Assembly: GCA_016789845.1 (NCBI GenBank)
Contig: JAEUQA010000025.1
Span: 1 to 52,533, forward strand
Direction: 5' to 3'
Length of the DNA stretch: 52,533 nucleotides
Source: Chromatiales bacterium
GTDB taxonomy: Bacteria > Pseudomonadota > Gammaproteobacteria > Steroidobacterales > GCA-2729495
Shown piece by piece: positions 1 through 7,810 of the stretch (position 1 is the stretch's first letter; each line of letters starts with the position of its first letter). Below the pieces are notes generated by a model. It did no database searches. It was not told the DNA's origin and worked only from the letters and a program-made list of their open reading frames with translations. The translations under genes and the position numbers were made by a program.

Positions 1-7
1 GGGAGGG

Positions 8-30
8 GTCGCGCCTGAAGGCGCTCCTAC
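8..30. repeat. REP-like short palindromic repeat, copy A
   Basis: This 23-base unit reads GTAGGAGCGCCTTCAGGCGCGAC on the minus strand in two parts: a GTAGGAGC head and a small palindrome GCGCC-TTCA-GGCGC. Related copies lie at 15579-15603 and in both arms of the element at 52348-52485. It overlaps the stop codon of the agmatine deiminase gene. Extragenic palindromes with a GTAGGAGCG head are common in gammaproteobacteria; membership of that class is inferred from the pattern. Confidence 0.6.
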
Positions 31-1085
31 TCGGGAGCGACCGGAACCTGCTGGGTGAGGCAGTGGAACGTGCCGAGCCCGACCACGACGTCCCGGCAAT
101 CAAGGCTGACGATCTTCCGGCCCGGAAAGCAGCGGGCCAGGATGGCCGCCGCCTCCTCGTCCGCCGGGCAATTGAAGGTGGGGAGCAACACGACGCGGTT
201 GCCCACGTAGAAATTGGCGTAGCTGGCGGGCAGCCGTTGGCTGCCACGATAGAGCGGCGCCGGCATGGGGAGCTCGAGGACCCGCAGCGGCCGGCCATCC
301 GGCAGCCGCACGCCGGCCAGGCGCTCGCGATTCTCCTTCAGGGCGGCGTGGTTCTCGTCCGCCGGATCCTGCTCGACCACTGTCACCACCAGGTCTTCCG
401 CCACGAAGCGCGTGAGGTCGTCGATGTGGCCGTCCGTGTCGTCGCCCACGATGCCGTCGCCCAGCCAGACGATCTGGGTCACCCCGAGCAGCTCCCGGAG
501 GTGGGCCTCGATCTGCTCCCGGCTCAATGCGGGGTTCCGGTTCGGATTCAGCAGGCACTGCTCGGTCGTCAGGAGGGTTCCCCGCCCGTTGACCTCGATG
601 GACCCGCCCTCCAGCACCATGGGAATGCTCTCGCAGGGCAGGCCGAGCTCGGCCGCCATGCGCTGGGGGATCGCGTTATCCAGGTCGAAGGGGGGGTACT
701 TGCCGCCCCAGGCGTTGTACTCGAAGTCCAGGGCCTTGAGGGTCGGCCCCTTGTCGGGTCCCGCCGGGCGGGTGACGAAGATCGCCCCGTGGTCGCGGCA
801 CCAGGAGTCGTTGGTCGGGAACTGGTGGAGCACGACCCGGTCAGGGGAAACCTTGCCGGCCAGCAGCTTCTGCACGTGGTAGCCGTGGCCCGAATCGCGC
901 ACGTTGATGCGCACCAGCTCGCCCTTGGCCAGCGCCGCGACGGCCTCGGCCAGGATGCGCTCGACCGCGGGCAGGTACTCGGTCCAGGTATCGGGGTTAT
1001 GGGGCCACGAGAACCAGGTGGCCTGGTGAGGACTCCACTCGGCCGGCATCCGGTACCCGGTCATCGTTGCTGAACTGGCGTGCAT
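27..1085 (-). CDS. aguA: Agmatine deiminase (peptidylarginine deiminase family)
   Basis: This 352-residue protein belongs to the Porphyromonas-type peptidylarginine deiminase family and most likely hydrolyses agmatine to N-carbamoylputrescine plus ammonia, an arginine-to-putrescine step in the cytoplasm. Visible family motifs are SWCRD (94-98), EGGSI (159-163), DDTDGHIDD with the catalytic His (about 220) and the nucleophile in GTFHCLTQQ (Cys342). The length matches the family. ATG at 1085 is the first start; a second ATG eight codons in (MTGYRMP) fits family N-termini about as well, and neither has a clear ribosome-binding site. No N-carbamoylputrescine amidase is next to it. A free peptidylarginine deiminase role is less likely because there is no signal peptide. 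It lies outside the flagellar operons. Confidence 0.88.
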   Translation of the reverse strand: MHASSATMTGYRMPAEWSPHQATWFSWPHNPDTWTEYLPAVERILAEAVAALAKGELVRINVRDSGHGYHVQKLLAGKVSPDRVVLHQFPTNDSWCRDHGAIFVTRPAGPDKGPTLKALDFEYNAWGGKYPPFDLDNAIPQRMAAELGLPCESIPMVLEGGSIEVNGRGTLLTTEQCLLNPNRNPALSREQIEAHLRELLGVTQIVWLGDGIVGDDTDGHIDDLTRFVAEDLVVTVVEQDPADENHAALKENRERLAGVRLPDGRPLRVLELPMPAPLYRGSQRLPASYANFYVGNRVVLLPTFNCPADEEAAAILARCFPGRKIVSLDCRDVVVGLGTFHCLTQQVPVAPE

Positions 1086-1153
1086 GGCGCGAAGTGTACC
1101 CGCACGGGCGCGATACCGGGCCTGGTTCCTGATACGCCATCACCACAAGCGAA

Positions 1154-1180
1154 GAACCCCGGTGTGCAGTCCCGGGGTTC
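1154..1180 (-). terminator. Probable intrinsic terminator of the 1208-1540 gene
   Basis: GAACCCCGG and CCGGGGTTC form a perfect 9-bp stem with a 9-base loop, 28 bases past the stop codon of the minus-strand gene. On that strand the stem is followed by TTCTTCGCTT, a broken T tract. It also separates this gene from the agmatine deiminase gene downstream on the same strand. Confidence 0.6.
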
Positions 1181-1207
1181 AGGCCGTCAACGTAGCGCGG
1201 CGCTGCT

Positions 1208-1540
1208 TCAGTCGTCGTGGCGGTGCTTGCGATGGCCGTGCTTCTTGTGGCCATTACCCCGCCACTTCGCACGATCGTAACCCTCCTCATACCCCCGGTC
1301 GTAGCCGCGGTCGTAGGCGTACCGGGGCGGGTAGTAGACGACCGGCGGCGGTGCGTAATGTGGCGGGTAGTAGACGACCGGCGGCGGCGCGGCATAGACC
1401 GGACCATAGCCGCCCCAGAGGATGTCGATTCCCAGGCGGATCTGCGGTTCGGACGAGTGGCGGCGGTCGTCGGCATTCGCGGTGGCGCCCGCCAGAAGTC
1501 CCAGCAGGGCCATGGAACCCAGCATTCCCCTTTGCAACAT
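1208..1540 (-). CDS. Small secreted Tyr/Pro- and His-rich protein, function unknown
   Basis: This 110-residue protein has a signal peptide (hydrophobic residues 6-20, likely cut after ANA at 23). The mature part holds two copies of APPPVVYYPP (51-60 and 63-72), then a YDRGYDRGYEEGYDR stretch, and ends in a basic tail with five histidines in the last 13 residues (98-110). Such a tail could bind metal, but that is inference. The ATG at 1540 is chosen over an upstream in-frame TTG because GAGGAG sits 8 bases before it. I do not recognise the family. Similar low-complexity exported proteins are common in proteobacteria. It is transcribed in the same direction as flgNM but is separated from flgN by about 150 bases, so co-transcription is uncertain. 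Confidence 0.7.
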   Translation of the reverse strand: MLQRGMLGSMALLGLLAGATANADDRRHSSEPQIRLGIDILWGGYGPVYAAPPPVVYYPPHYAPPPVVYYPPRYAYDRGYDRGYEEGYDRAKWRGNGHKKHGHRKHRHDD

Positions 1541-1687
1541 GTTCAAGTCTCCTCGGATGGTGGCGACGGAAGCAGGCTAGCGGTCCGGGACTGAATCCCC
1601 GCTTAAGCCCCCGTTGCCGGTTGGGCCAGGTGCACCTGGCCAACATCGAGGCCGTGAGCCGCGTGATCGGGCAGTGAGCCCGGCAGG

Positions 1688-2113
1688 CTAGTAGGACGCG
1701 AGCGGAGTCTTCGGCCCGCGGACCGGACGGGGCTCGCCATCCCGGCCGTAGGTGTCGGGCGTCGCGCTGGCGCCCCGGAGGACATTCAGCGAACCCTCGA
1801 CGCGCCGCCGCTGGCCGCGGATCAGCAGGCCATTGGCATCGTTGCGCTGGCGGCATTCCGCCGCCAGCTTCTTCAGATCGTTGAGCAGGTGGCTTGCCGT
1901 TGCGTCCGGCCGGCCGGGATTGGCCTTGACATGGTCGCGGCGCTGCTGCTCGAGGCGCGCTGCCCGTGCGACCGCCTCGGCCTTGGCGTTGCTGGCAGCG
2001 AGCAGTGCCTCGGGCGCCCGCTCCTGCAAGGCGGTCAGTTCGTCCGCGAGCGTCACCAGCACGGCCCGGAGCGCACCGACCTCCTGCTCCAGCAATGCCG
2101 TGAGGGTGGTCAA
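1688..2113 (-). CDS. flgN: FlgN, export chaperone for hook-filament junction proteins
   Basis: This 141-residue, mostly helical protein has the FlgN pattern: an N-terminal helix starting MTTLTALLEQEVGALRAV, a central Lys/Arg-rich helical region, and a C-terminal NVLRG...TYGRDG motif. FlgN binds FlgK and FlgL (encoded at 10740-13828) in the cytoplasm and hands them to the export gate. The ATG overlaps the flgM stop codon as ATGA, so the two are translationally coupled and share the sigma-28 promoter at 2498-2524. The length is usual for the family. Identification rests on context plus these motifs because FlgN sequences diverge strongly. Confidence 0.88.
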   Translation of the reverse strand: MTTLTALLEQEVGALRAVLVTLADELTALQERAPEALLAASNAKAEAVARAARLEQQRRDHVKANPGRPDATASHLLNDLKKLAAECRQRNDANGLLIRGQRRRVEGSLNVLRGASATPDTYGRDGEPRPVRGPKTPLASY

Positions 2114-2436
2114 GCCAGGTCCCGCTCGAAGGCGAGGAGGCGATCAGCAAGCCGGCCCGCGTTCACTTCATAGGCACCGGACTCGATGCGCTGGCGCAGG
2201 GTCTCCACCCGCTTCCGGTCCACGTCCGGCAGGTCGGCCAGCCGCTTCTCGACCTGCTTGAGGCTGGCCGCCGTGTCGGTCAGGCGCACCTGACTGGAGT
2301 TTTCCGCACCGTCCCGGCGGCTGGCGGCCTCTGCCTTGTCCCCGTCGGCCGCCCGCTCATTGCGGACAGGCGCGCGGGACCGCGCCGACGCTATATCGAC
2401 GCCGTTCCTGCCATAGCCCGAAATCTTGTCCGCCAT
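2110..2436 (-). CDS. flgM: FlgM, anti-sigma-28 factor
   Basis: This 108-residue protein is the negative regulator of FliA (sigma-28). The N-terminal half (1-55) is hydrophilic and probably disordered; the C-terminal half has the FlgM helices, with VRLTDTAASLKQVEKRLA followed by DRKRVETLRQRIESGAYEVNAGRLADRLLAFE. The IESGxYxVNxxxLADRLL signature is typical. FlgM holds FliA until the finished hook-basal body exports it. The gene is preceded by GGTGGAG as ribosome-binding site and by a sigma-28 promoter, so FliA would drive its own inhibitor. flgN follows with a 4-base overlap. FliA itself lies at 40740-41486. Confidence 0.95.
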   Translation of the reverse strand: MADKISGYGRNGVDIASARSRAPVRNERAADGDKAEAASRRDGAENSSQVRLTDTAASLKQVEKRLADLPDVDRKRVETLRQRIESGAYEVNAGRLADRLLAFERDLA

Positions 2437-2497
2437 TACCCGTTCTCCACCGTGCAGCCCGCGCCTGAACCAGAGCCTGTGTGTCGCCCTGCGGTTC

Positions 2498-2524
2498 CTG
2501 TCGGCACGCGCGCCTGGAACTTGA
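2498..2524 (-). promoter_or_regulatory. Sigma-28 (FliA) promoter of flgMN
   Basis: On the minus strand TCAAGTTC is followed after exactly 11 bases by GCCGACAG, close to the sigma-28 consensus TAAAGTTT-N11-GCCGATAA. Transcription would begin near 2491, about 55 bases before flgM. The same 8-11-8 architecture occurs before flgK and fliC. Confidence 0.82.
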
Positions 2525-2543
2525 GGGCCTGAATATAGGTGTG

Positions 2544-3260
2544 CTAACGCAGCAAAACCTCGACCGACCTCGCAGAACGGACGACTGCCTGGACGGTCCG
2601 CCCTGAAGCCCCGTTCTCCACCTCAATTATGTCGCCCAGGGCCCCGTCGCCCCGGGCGACGCCCTCCATCCGCACGGTGAGTCCGCCGGCCTGGGCCTCG
2701 ACGCTGACCTGCTGGCCGCGTCGTACCAGGGTCGGGGCTGCCAGCAGGGACGCGATCAGCGCCTGGCCTTCATCGGCGGATCGGCGGAGCACCCGGCCGA
2801 CGGCCAGGTCCGTGTCGTGCAGGGCGCCGGCCGGCACGGACGTGGACGCCGAATCCGCCAACCGGACGTCACCGGGCGCCAAAACCGTGTCGCGGGCCAG
2901 GGCCCGGCTCGCCACCACCACCGGACGGGTCGAGGTCACCCGGACGGGAAGATAGAGGCGCCAGGGCTGGCTGCCCTCGCAGCGTACCTCGGCCGTGAAG
3001 CGGGCGGACCGCACGCCATTGGCTGGCACGGTCGCGGCCAGTGGTTGCGTGCATTCCGCAAGGCGCAGGCGCGGATCGGGGCTGTCGGCCACGACGGCCG
3101 CCGGTCCCGGCTGCGCCTTGCGGGCCGCAGCCTCCGCCGCCTCCCGTATCGCCGCGTGGCTCTGCCACGCCGTTGCACTCCATGCGCCAGTGGTGGCCAG
3201 CATCCCCGCCGCCAGCAGGACGCCCATGCACAGCCAGTTCGACGTGGTTCGCGGATCCAT
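2544..3260 (-). CDS. flgA: FlgA, P-ring assembly chaperone
   Basis: This 238-residue periplasmic protein assists FlgI (8515-9654) in forming the P ring. It has a signal peptide (about 10-28, ending ATTGAWSA), the FlgA pattern PDPRLRLAEC...PLAATVP, a YLPVRV strand, and the C-terminal SAF-type region with VVASRALARDTVL, LRRSADEGQAL and LVRRGQQVSV...GLTVRMEGVA. ATG at 3260 is used here. A sigma-54 promoter lies only about 12 bases upstream, so the predicted transcript starts almost at this ATG. ATG 3227, 11 codons downstream, would still leave a signal peptide and is a real alternative. A longer frame upstream runs through the promoter and is rejected. flgA and flgB are divergent. Confidence 0.92.
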   Translation of the reverse strand: MDPRTTSNWLCMGVLLAAGMLATTGAWSATAWQSHAAIREAAEAAARKAQPGPAAVVADSPDPRLRLAECTQPLAATVPANGVRSARFTAEVRCEGSQPWRLYLPVRVTSTRPVVVASRALARDTVLAPGDVRLADSASTSVPAGALHDTDLAVGRVLRRSADEGQALIASLLAAPTLVRRGQQVSVEAQAGGLTVRMEGVARGDGALGDIIEVENGASGRTVQAVVRSARSVEVLLR

Positions 3261-3271
3261 GGCGCGGGAAT

Positions 3272-3287
3272 TGCAAGAAGCGTGCCC
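3272..3287 (-). promoter_or_regulatory. Sigma-54 promoter of flgA
   Basis: The minus strand reads GGGCACGCTTCTTGCA, matching the -24/-12 consensus TGGCACG-N4-TTGCW at all but the first base. The predicted start is near 3261, immediately before the ATG at 3260. The core GGGCACGCTTCTTGC is identical to the promoter at 18925-18940. Confidence 0.88.
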
Positions 3288-3398
3288 GCGATCGTCAGGC
3301 CCGGCACCGGGCCATTCCGGCAGCGAACTGCCGGCGGAGCGGCCAGGCCTTGCCGGTTCCGGAGCGTGCCGACGCCCGCGCCGGACCGGATGGCCGGC

Positions 3399-3414
3399 TG
3401 GCACGTCGCTTGCA
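3399..3414 (+). promoter_or_regulatory. Sigma-54 promoter of flgBCDEFGHIJ
   Basis: TGGCACGTCGCTTGCA is a perfect match to the sigma-54 -24/-12 consensus. The predicted start is near 3425, leaving a leader of about 41 bases before flgB. It fires away from the flgA promoter 112 bases to its left. Confidence 0.93.
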
Positions 3415-3465
3415 TAGACCGGTCTGCGGCACGACGACTTTTCAGGACCGTAGCGGAAACAGGCA

Positions 3466-3879
3466 ATGGCACTAGACATCAACGCACAGTTCGATCTGCA
3501 CACCCGGGTGCTGGGCCTCGCCAACCAGCGCCTGGAGCTGCTGGCCGACAACGTGGCCAACGCGGACACACCGAACTACAAGGCCCGGGACATCGATTTC
3601 CGGTCTGCGATGGCGAACGCCGGCCAGCCGGGCGGCCCCGGTGGCGAGCTGCCCATGGCAGCCACCCGTACCGGCCATGTCCAGGCCGGTGGTGGCGGGC
3701 CGAACACCACGAATCCACTCTACCGCGTGCCCGACCAGCCCAGCCTGGACGGCAACACCGTGGACTCCCAGAAGGAGAACGCGGCCATCGCCGAAACGTC
3801 GGTGCGCTACCAGGCCACCCTCACCTTCCTGTCAGCCCGCATCCGCGGGCTGCGGGACGCGATCACGGGAGGTCGATGA
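3466..3879 (+). CDS. flgB: FlgB, proximal rod protein
   Basis: This 137-residue protein is a periplasmic rod subunit that joins the MS ring to the distal rod. It starts MALDINAQFDLHTRVLGLANQRLELLADNVANADTP-like in the rod-family style; the NVANADTPNYKARDIDF motif (about 28-44) is the FlgB version of the flagellar rod signature. The C-terminus carries the usual amphipathic helix (NAAIAETSVRYQATLTFLSA). It is the first gene after the sigma-54 promoter at 3399-3414. Its stop overlaps the flgC start by 4 bases (ATGA). The length is normal. Confidence 0.96.
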   Translation: MALDINAQFDLHTRVLGLANQRLELLADNVANADTPNYKARDIDFRSAMANAGQPGGPGGELPMAATRTGHVQAGGGGPNTTNPLYRVPDQPSLDGNTVDSQKENAAIAETSVRYQATLTFLSARIRGLRDAITGGR

Positions 3880-4298
3880 ACATGGGTCTCTTCAGGATCT
3901 TCGACATCGCGGCCTCGGCCATGAGCGCCCAGTCCGCCCGCCTCAACACCACGGCCAGCAACCTGGCCAACGCCAACACCGTGGCCAGCAGCGCGGCAAC
4001 GGCCTACCGCTCCCGGCAGCCGGTGTTCCAGACGGTCATGGAGAACTCCGCCGGCATGGATCCCGCCAGCGCGGGCGTGCGGGTTGCGGGCGTGGTGGAA
4101 ACCACGGCCCCGCCGGCCAAGGTGCACGACCCGGGCAACCCGCTCGCCGACGCGGATGGGTATGTCTACATGTCCAACGTCAATCCGGTGGACGAGCTGG
4201 TGAACATGATCTCGGCATCGCGCTCGTACCAGAACAGCGTCGAGGTCCTCAGCACGTCGAAGGAACTGCTGCTGCGGACCCTGTCCCTCGGTCAATAA
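3876..4298 (+). CDS. flgC: FlgC, proximal rod protein
   Basis: This 140-residue rod subunit begins MNMGLFRIFDIAASAMSAQ and has the rod signature ASNLANANTV (about 28-37), the FlgC-type segment YRSRQPVFQTVM, the VHDPGNPLADADGYVYMSNV motif, and the terminal helix EMx-like NMISASRSYQNSVEVL. The start is ATG 3876, placed 8 bases after GGGAGG and overlapping the flgB stop; a second in-frame ATG follows two codons on. A much longer open frame exists upstream but runs through flgA and the promoters and is not coding. Confidence 0.95.
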   Translation: MNMGLFRIFDIAASAMSAQSARLNTTASNLANANTVASSAATAYRSRQPVFQTVMENSAGMDPASAGVRVAGVVETTAPPAKVHDPGNPLADADGYVYMSNVNPVDELVNMISASRSYQNSVEVLSTSKELLLRTLSLGQ

Positions 4299-4312
4299 GG
4301 AGTAGCTAGCCC

Positions 4313-4993
4313 GTGACCAGCATATCTTCCACGAACACGGATCTGGATCTCGCCAACCTCCAGCTCGCCTCGTCCAGCAAGAACAAGGCGAAGAAGGAGC
4401 TGGGCCAGGAGGACTTCCTGGCGCTGATGATCACCCAGCTCCAGAACCAGGACCCGCTGAAGCCCATGGAGAACGGCGAATTCATCGGCCAGATGGCCCA
4501 GTTCAGCACGGTCACGGGCATCGCCGGCATGTCCCGGTCGATCGCGGGACTGACGGATGCCTTCAACTCGGGGCAGGCCCTCCAGGCCGCCTCGATGGTC
4601 GGGCGCACGGTGCTGACGGAGGGGACGTCGGCAATGTTCTCCGGCTCCAGGCCGGTCAGCGGCGCCGTCGAGCTGCCCTACGGCACCTCGTCGGCCGTCG
4701 TTCGCGTCTACACCAACGCCGGCGAACTGGTGCGCGAGCTGCCGCTCGGCACCCAGCAGGCGGGACTCGGCAACTTCGCCTGGGACGGCACCATGGCCAA
4801 CGGCCAGCCGGCCCCGGCGGGACGCTACCGGTTCACGGCGGCCATCGAGGGCCGCACGGGCAGCACAGCACTCACCACCTACCTCGCGTCGAAGGTCGAG
4901 AGCGTCACGCTCGCGGGCGACGGCAGCGGCTCACAGATCCGGACCGACAGCGGCGCGACGGTGCGCCTCTCGCAGGTCAAGGCAGTCATGTAA
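4313..4993 (+). CDS. flgD: FlgD, hook cap (hook scaffolding) protein
   Basis: This 226-residue protein caps the growing hook and lets FlgE polymerise. The N-terminal export region holds GQEDFLALMITQLQNQDPLKPMEN (about 31-54), the hallmark of FlgD. The C-terminal half has the FlgD Ig-like and Tudor-like regions with GNFAWDGTMANGQPAPAGRYRF. Translation starts at GTG 4313, about 9 bases after AAGGAG. It lies between flgC and flgE in the usual order. The protein is secreted through the flagellar export gate and is absent from finished hooks. Confidence 0.95.
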   Translation: MTSISSTNTDLDLANLQLASSSKNKAKKELGQEDFLALMITQLQNQDPLKPMENGEFIGQMAQFSTVTGIAGMSRSIAGLTDAFNSGQALQAASMVGRTVLTEGTSAMFSGSRPVSGAVELPYGTSSAVVRVYTNAGELVRELPLGTQQAGLGNFAWDGTMANGQPAPAGRYRFTAAIEGRTGSTALTTYLASKVESVTLAGDGSGSQIRTDSGATVRLSQVKAVM

Positions 4994-5006
4994 GGAGATC
5001 GAAGAA

Positions 5007-6209
5007 ATGTCATTCCAGATAGCACTCAGCGGCCTGAACGCAGCGTCCACGGACCTGCAGATCACGTCCAACAACATCGCGAACGCCAACACCACGGGCT
5101 TCAAGAGCTCCCGCGGCGAATTCGCCGACGTGTTCTCCGGCGACTCGGTCGGCATCGGCAATGGCGTGCGCCTGACGGACGTCCGGCAGGAGTTCACCCA
5201 GGGCAACGTCGACATCACCGCCCGCCAGCTCGACCTGGCCATCAGCGGCAATGGCTTCTTCATCACCAATGACAACGGCAGCCTGCTGTACTCCAGGGTC
5301 GGTGCGTTTGGGCTCGACCGCAACGGTGTCGTGCAGAACGCCGAGGGCGAACGGCTGCAGGTGTATCGCTATGAACCAGCGACCGGCCAGTTCAACCAGG
5401 GCGCGCTGTCCGACCTGATCATCAACGCCAGCGAATCCCCGCCCGTCGCCAGCACGAGCGTCGGCATGAACATCAACCTGCCGGCCAACTCGACGGTGCC
5501 CTCCGCTGCACCCTTCAGCCCCAGCGACCCGCTGTCGTACAACCAGAGCACATCCACCATCCTCTACGACTCGCTGGGCGTTTCACACACGGCAACCTAC
5601 TACTTCGGGCGGACAGCCACGGGCTGGCAGGTCAACATGACAATTGACGGCAACTCCGTGGGCGGCAGCGAACCCTTCGCCTTCAACTCGACAGGGACAA
5701 TCAGTGCGCCGCCCGGAGGCAACATCAGCTTCCCGTCCTTTGCCATTCCGGGCAGCACGGCGAACCCGTTGACCATCAACCTGTCCCTCGGAAATACCAC
5801 GCAGTACGGTTCCGACTTCACGGTGAACAGCATCAACCCGGACGGACAGGCCCAAGGCCGCCTGCGCGGCATTGAGATCGATCAGACCGGGGTGGTCTTC
5901 GCCCGCTACTCCAACGGCCTGTCCGACACCCTGGGAAAGATCGCCCTGGCCAACTTCTCCAACCCGGAAGGCCTGCAGAAGGTGAGCGACACCTCGTACC
6001 AGAGCACGTTCAGCTCGGGTGAGGCGCAGCGGGGCGAAGCATCCGAGTCCAATTTCGGCCTGATCCAGTCCGGCGCCCTCGAGTCGTCCAACGTGGACCT
6101 CACCGAGCAGCTGGTGCGGCTGATCACCTCGCAGCGGCTCTTCCAGGCCAACGCCCAGGTGATCTCGACGCTGGACACCCTCTCGCAGACGATCATCAAC
6201 ATCCGCTAA
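5007..6209 (+). CDS. flgE: FlgE, hook protein
   Basis: This 400-residue protein is the hook subunit. It starts MSFQIALSGLNAASTDLQI and carries the axial signature SNNIANANTTGFKSSRGEF (about 26-44), the FlgE motif YSRVGAFGLDRNGVVQNAEG, a central Ser/Thr/Asn-rich surface domain (about 140-280), and the C-terminal NVDLTEQLVRLITSQRLFQANAQV helix. AAGGAG precedes the ATG. The length is typical of polar-flagellum hooks. It is secreted without a cleaved signal. Confidence 0.96.
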   Translation: MSFQIALSGLNAASTDLQITSNNIANANTTGFKSSRGEFADVFSGDSVGIGNGVRLTDVRQEFTQGNVDITARQLDLAISGNGFFITNDNGSLLYSRVGAFGLDRNGVVQNAEGERLQVYRYEPATGQFNQGALSDLIINASESPPVASTSVGMNINLPANSTVPSAAPFSPSDPLSYNQSTSTILYDSLGVSHTATYYFGRTATGWQVNMTIDGNSVGGSEPFAFNSTGTISAPPGGNISFPSFAIPGSTANPLTINLSLGNTTQYGSDFTVNSINPDGQAQGRLRGIEIDQTGVVFARYSNGLSDTLGKIALANFSNPEGLQKVSDTSYQSTFSSGEAQRGEASESNFGLIQSGALESSNVDLTEQLVRLITSQRLFQANAQVISTLDTLSQTIINIR

Positions 6210-6235
6210 ACGGCTAAGGACCGGGTGAGCAAACC

Positions 6236-6979
6236 ATGGACAAGCTTATATATGTGGCGATGTCGGGCGCCCGCGAAGCCATGCGCGCTCAGGCCACGAC
6301 CAGCCACAACCTCGCCAACATCTCGACCACGGGCTTCCGTGCGCTGCGGAACGTCCTGGACAGCGCGCCCATACCCGGCGCCGGACTGCCAACCCGGGTG
6401 AACACCGTGCGGCAGCCGGAACTGTGGAACACGCGCCAGGGCCAGGCCCAGGCCACGGGCCGCGACCTGGATGTCGCGATCCAGGGCGAAGGCTGGCTGG
6501 TGGTCCAGGATGCGGACGGCAATGACGCCTACACCCGCAATGGCAACCTGCGGGTGAACGCCAACGGCATCCTCGAGACCTCTGCGGGCCAGCCCGTGCG
6601 GGGCAACGGGGGCCCCGTCAGCCTGCCGCCCTACGAGAAGCTGTTCATCGGCGACGACGGGCAGATTTCGATCATTGCCCAGGGCCAGACGGCGGAAACG
6701 CTGGTGCAGGTCGACCGGCTCCGGCTGGTGAACCCGCCGGCGACGGAGCTGGTCCGGAGCGGCGACGGCCTGTTCAACCTGCGCGACGGGAGCACCGCGG
6801 TGCCGGACCCCGCGGTGCGCATCGCCAGCGGTCAGCTGGAATCGAGCAACGTGAACCCGGCGGAAGCCCTGGCGGAAATGATCGAGATGTCCCGCCACTA
6901 CGAGATGCAGGTGCGGGCCATGAACACGGCCGACGAGCTCGATGCCGCGAGCGCCCGCCTCATCCGCCTGAACGCCTGA
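6236..6979 (+). CDS. flgF: FlgF, proximal rod protein
   Basis: This 247-residue rod subunit starts [19 protein letters not shown], a typical FlgF opening, and has the signature [18 protein letters not shown]. The middle holds [21 protein letters not shown] and [13 protein letters not shown], and the end has [26 protein letters not shown]. It forms a short segment of the proximal rod together with FlgB and FlgC. A 43-base gap with AGGAGAAACGACC separates it from flgG. The length and order are normal. Confidence 0.96.
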   Translation: MDKLIYVAMSGAREAMRAQATTSHNLANISTTGFRALRNVLDSAPIPGAGLPTRVNTVRQPELWNTRQGQAQATGRDLDVAIQGEGWLVVQDADGNDAYTRNGNLRVNANGILETSAGQPVRGNGGPVSLPPYEKLFIGDDGQISIIAQGQTAETLVQVDRLRLVNPPATELVRSGDGLFNLRDGSTAVPDPAVRIASGQLESSNVNPAEALAEMIEMSRHYEMQVRAMNTADELDAASARLIRLNA

Positions 6980-7022
6980 AGCACGGCCAGACGGGCCACC
7001 AACTGAATCAGGAGAAACGACC

Positions 7023-7805
7023 ATGGAAGCATTGTGGGTAGCGAAGACCGGACTGGACGCGCAGCAGACGCGCATGACGGTCGTCTCGAACAACCTCGCC
7101 AACGTCAATACCACGGGCTTCAAGCGCGGCAGGGCCGTGTTCGAGGACCTGCTCTACCAGAACGTCACGCAGGCCGGCGGTGCGACTTCCCAGAACACCG
7201 AGAGCCCCACGGGCCTGACGACTGGCACCGGCGTCCGGGTGGTGGCGACGGAGAAGACCTTCACCCAGGGGTCTGCGCTGCAGACCGGGAACGCGCTGGA
7301 CGTGCTGATCCAGGGCCGCGGGTTCTTCCAGGTGCTGGAGCCGGATGGCAACCTCGCCTACAGCCGCGACGGCTCCTTCCGGGTCGATTCCGACGGGCGC
7401 CTGGTCACGTCCAGCGGCTACGAGATCCAGCCTTCCATCACCATCCCGAGCGACGCCCAGTCGATCACGATCGCCATGGATGGCACGGTGCAGGCCACTC
7501 TCCAGGGGCAAACCGCGCCCACCAGCCTCGGCACGCTGCAGCTGGCGGACTTCATCAATCCCGCCGGCCTCCAGCCGAAGGGCCAGAACCTCTACATCGA
7601 GACTGCCGCCAGCGGCTCGCCCCAGGTGACCAACCCGGGGCTCGAGGGGCTCGGCACCCTCGTGCAGGGCTCGCTCGAGGGCTCCAACGTGAACGTGGTC
7701 GAGGAACTCGTGAGCATGATCGAGACCCAGCGCGCCTATGAGATGAACTCGAAGGCCATCGCGACCAGCGACCAGATGCTCCAGTACCTGAACAACAACC
7801 TGTGA
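7023..7805 (+). CDS. flgG: FlgG, distal rod protein
   Basis: This 260-residue protein builds the distal rod that passes through the P and L rings. It has [20 protein letters not shown] at the start, [31 protein letters not shown], and the C-terminal [18 protein letters not shown] helix. The 260-residue length matches FlgG closely, which reflects the fixed rod length. AGGAG lies 9 bases before the ATG. The gene ends just before flgH with no space for a promoter. Confidence 0.97.
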   Translation: MEALWVAKTGLDAQQTRMTVVSNNLANVNTTGFKRGRAVFEDLLYQNVTQAGGATSQNTESPTGLTTGTGVRVVATEKTFTQGSALQTGNALDVLIQGRGFFQVLEPDGNLAYSRDGSFRVDSDGRLVTSSGYEIQPSITIPSDAQSITIAMDGTVQATLQGQTAPTSLGTLQLADFINPAGLQPKGQNLYIETAASGSPQVTNPGLEGLGTLVQGSLEGSNVNVVEELVSMIETQRAYEMNSKAIATSDQMLQYLNNNL

Positions 7806-7810
7806 TCGTC

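Noticed and set aside
1621..1643. GGCCAGGTGCACCTGGCC palindrome after flgN as a terminator
   Set aside because: It has almost no loop and no T tract on the minus strand; it is a chance or operator-like palindrome at best.
1630..1677. Plus-strand reading VHLANIEAVSRVIGQ followed by a stop as a gene remnant
   Set aside because: The stretch looks protein-like but is too short, has no start and no recognised family.
2817..3875. Long upstream extension of the flgC reading frame
   Set aside because: It runs through flgA (antisense), two sigma-54 promoters and flgB. The ATG at 3876 with GGAGG is the proper start.
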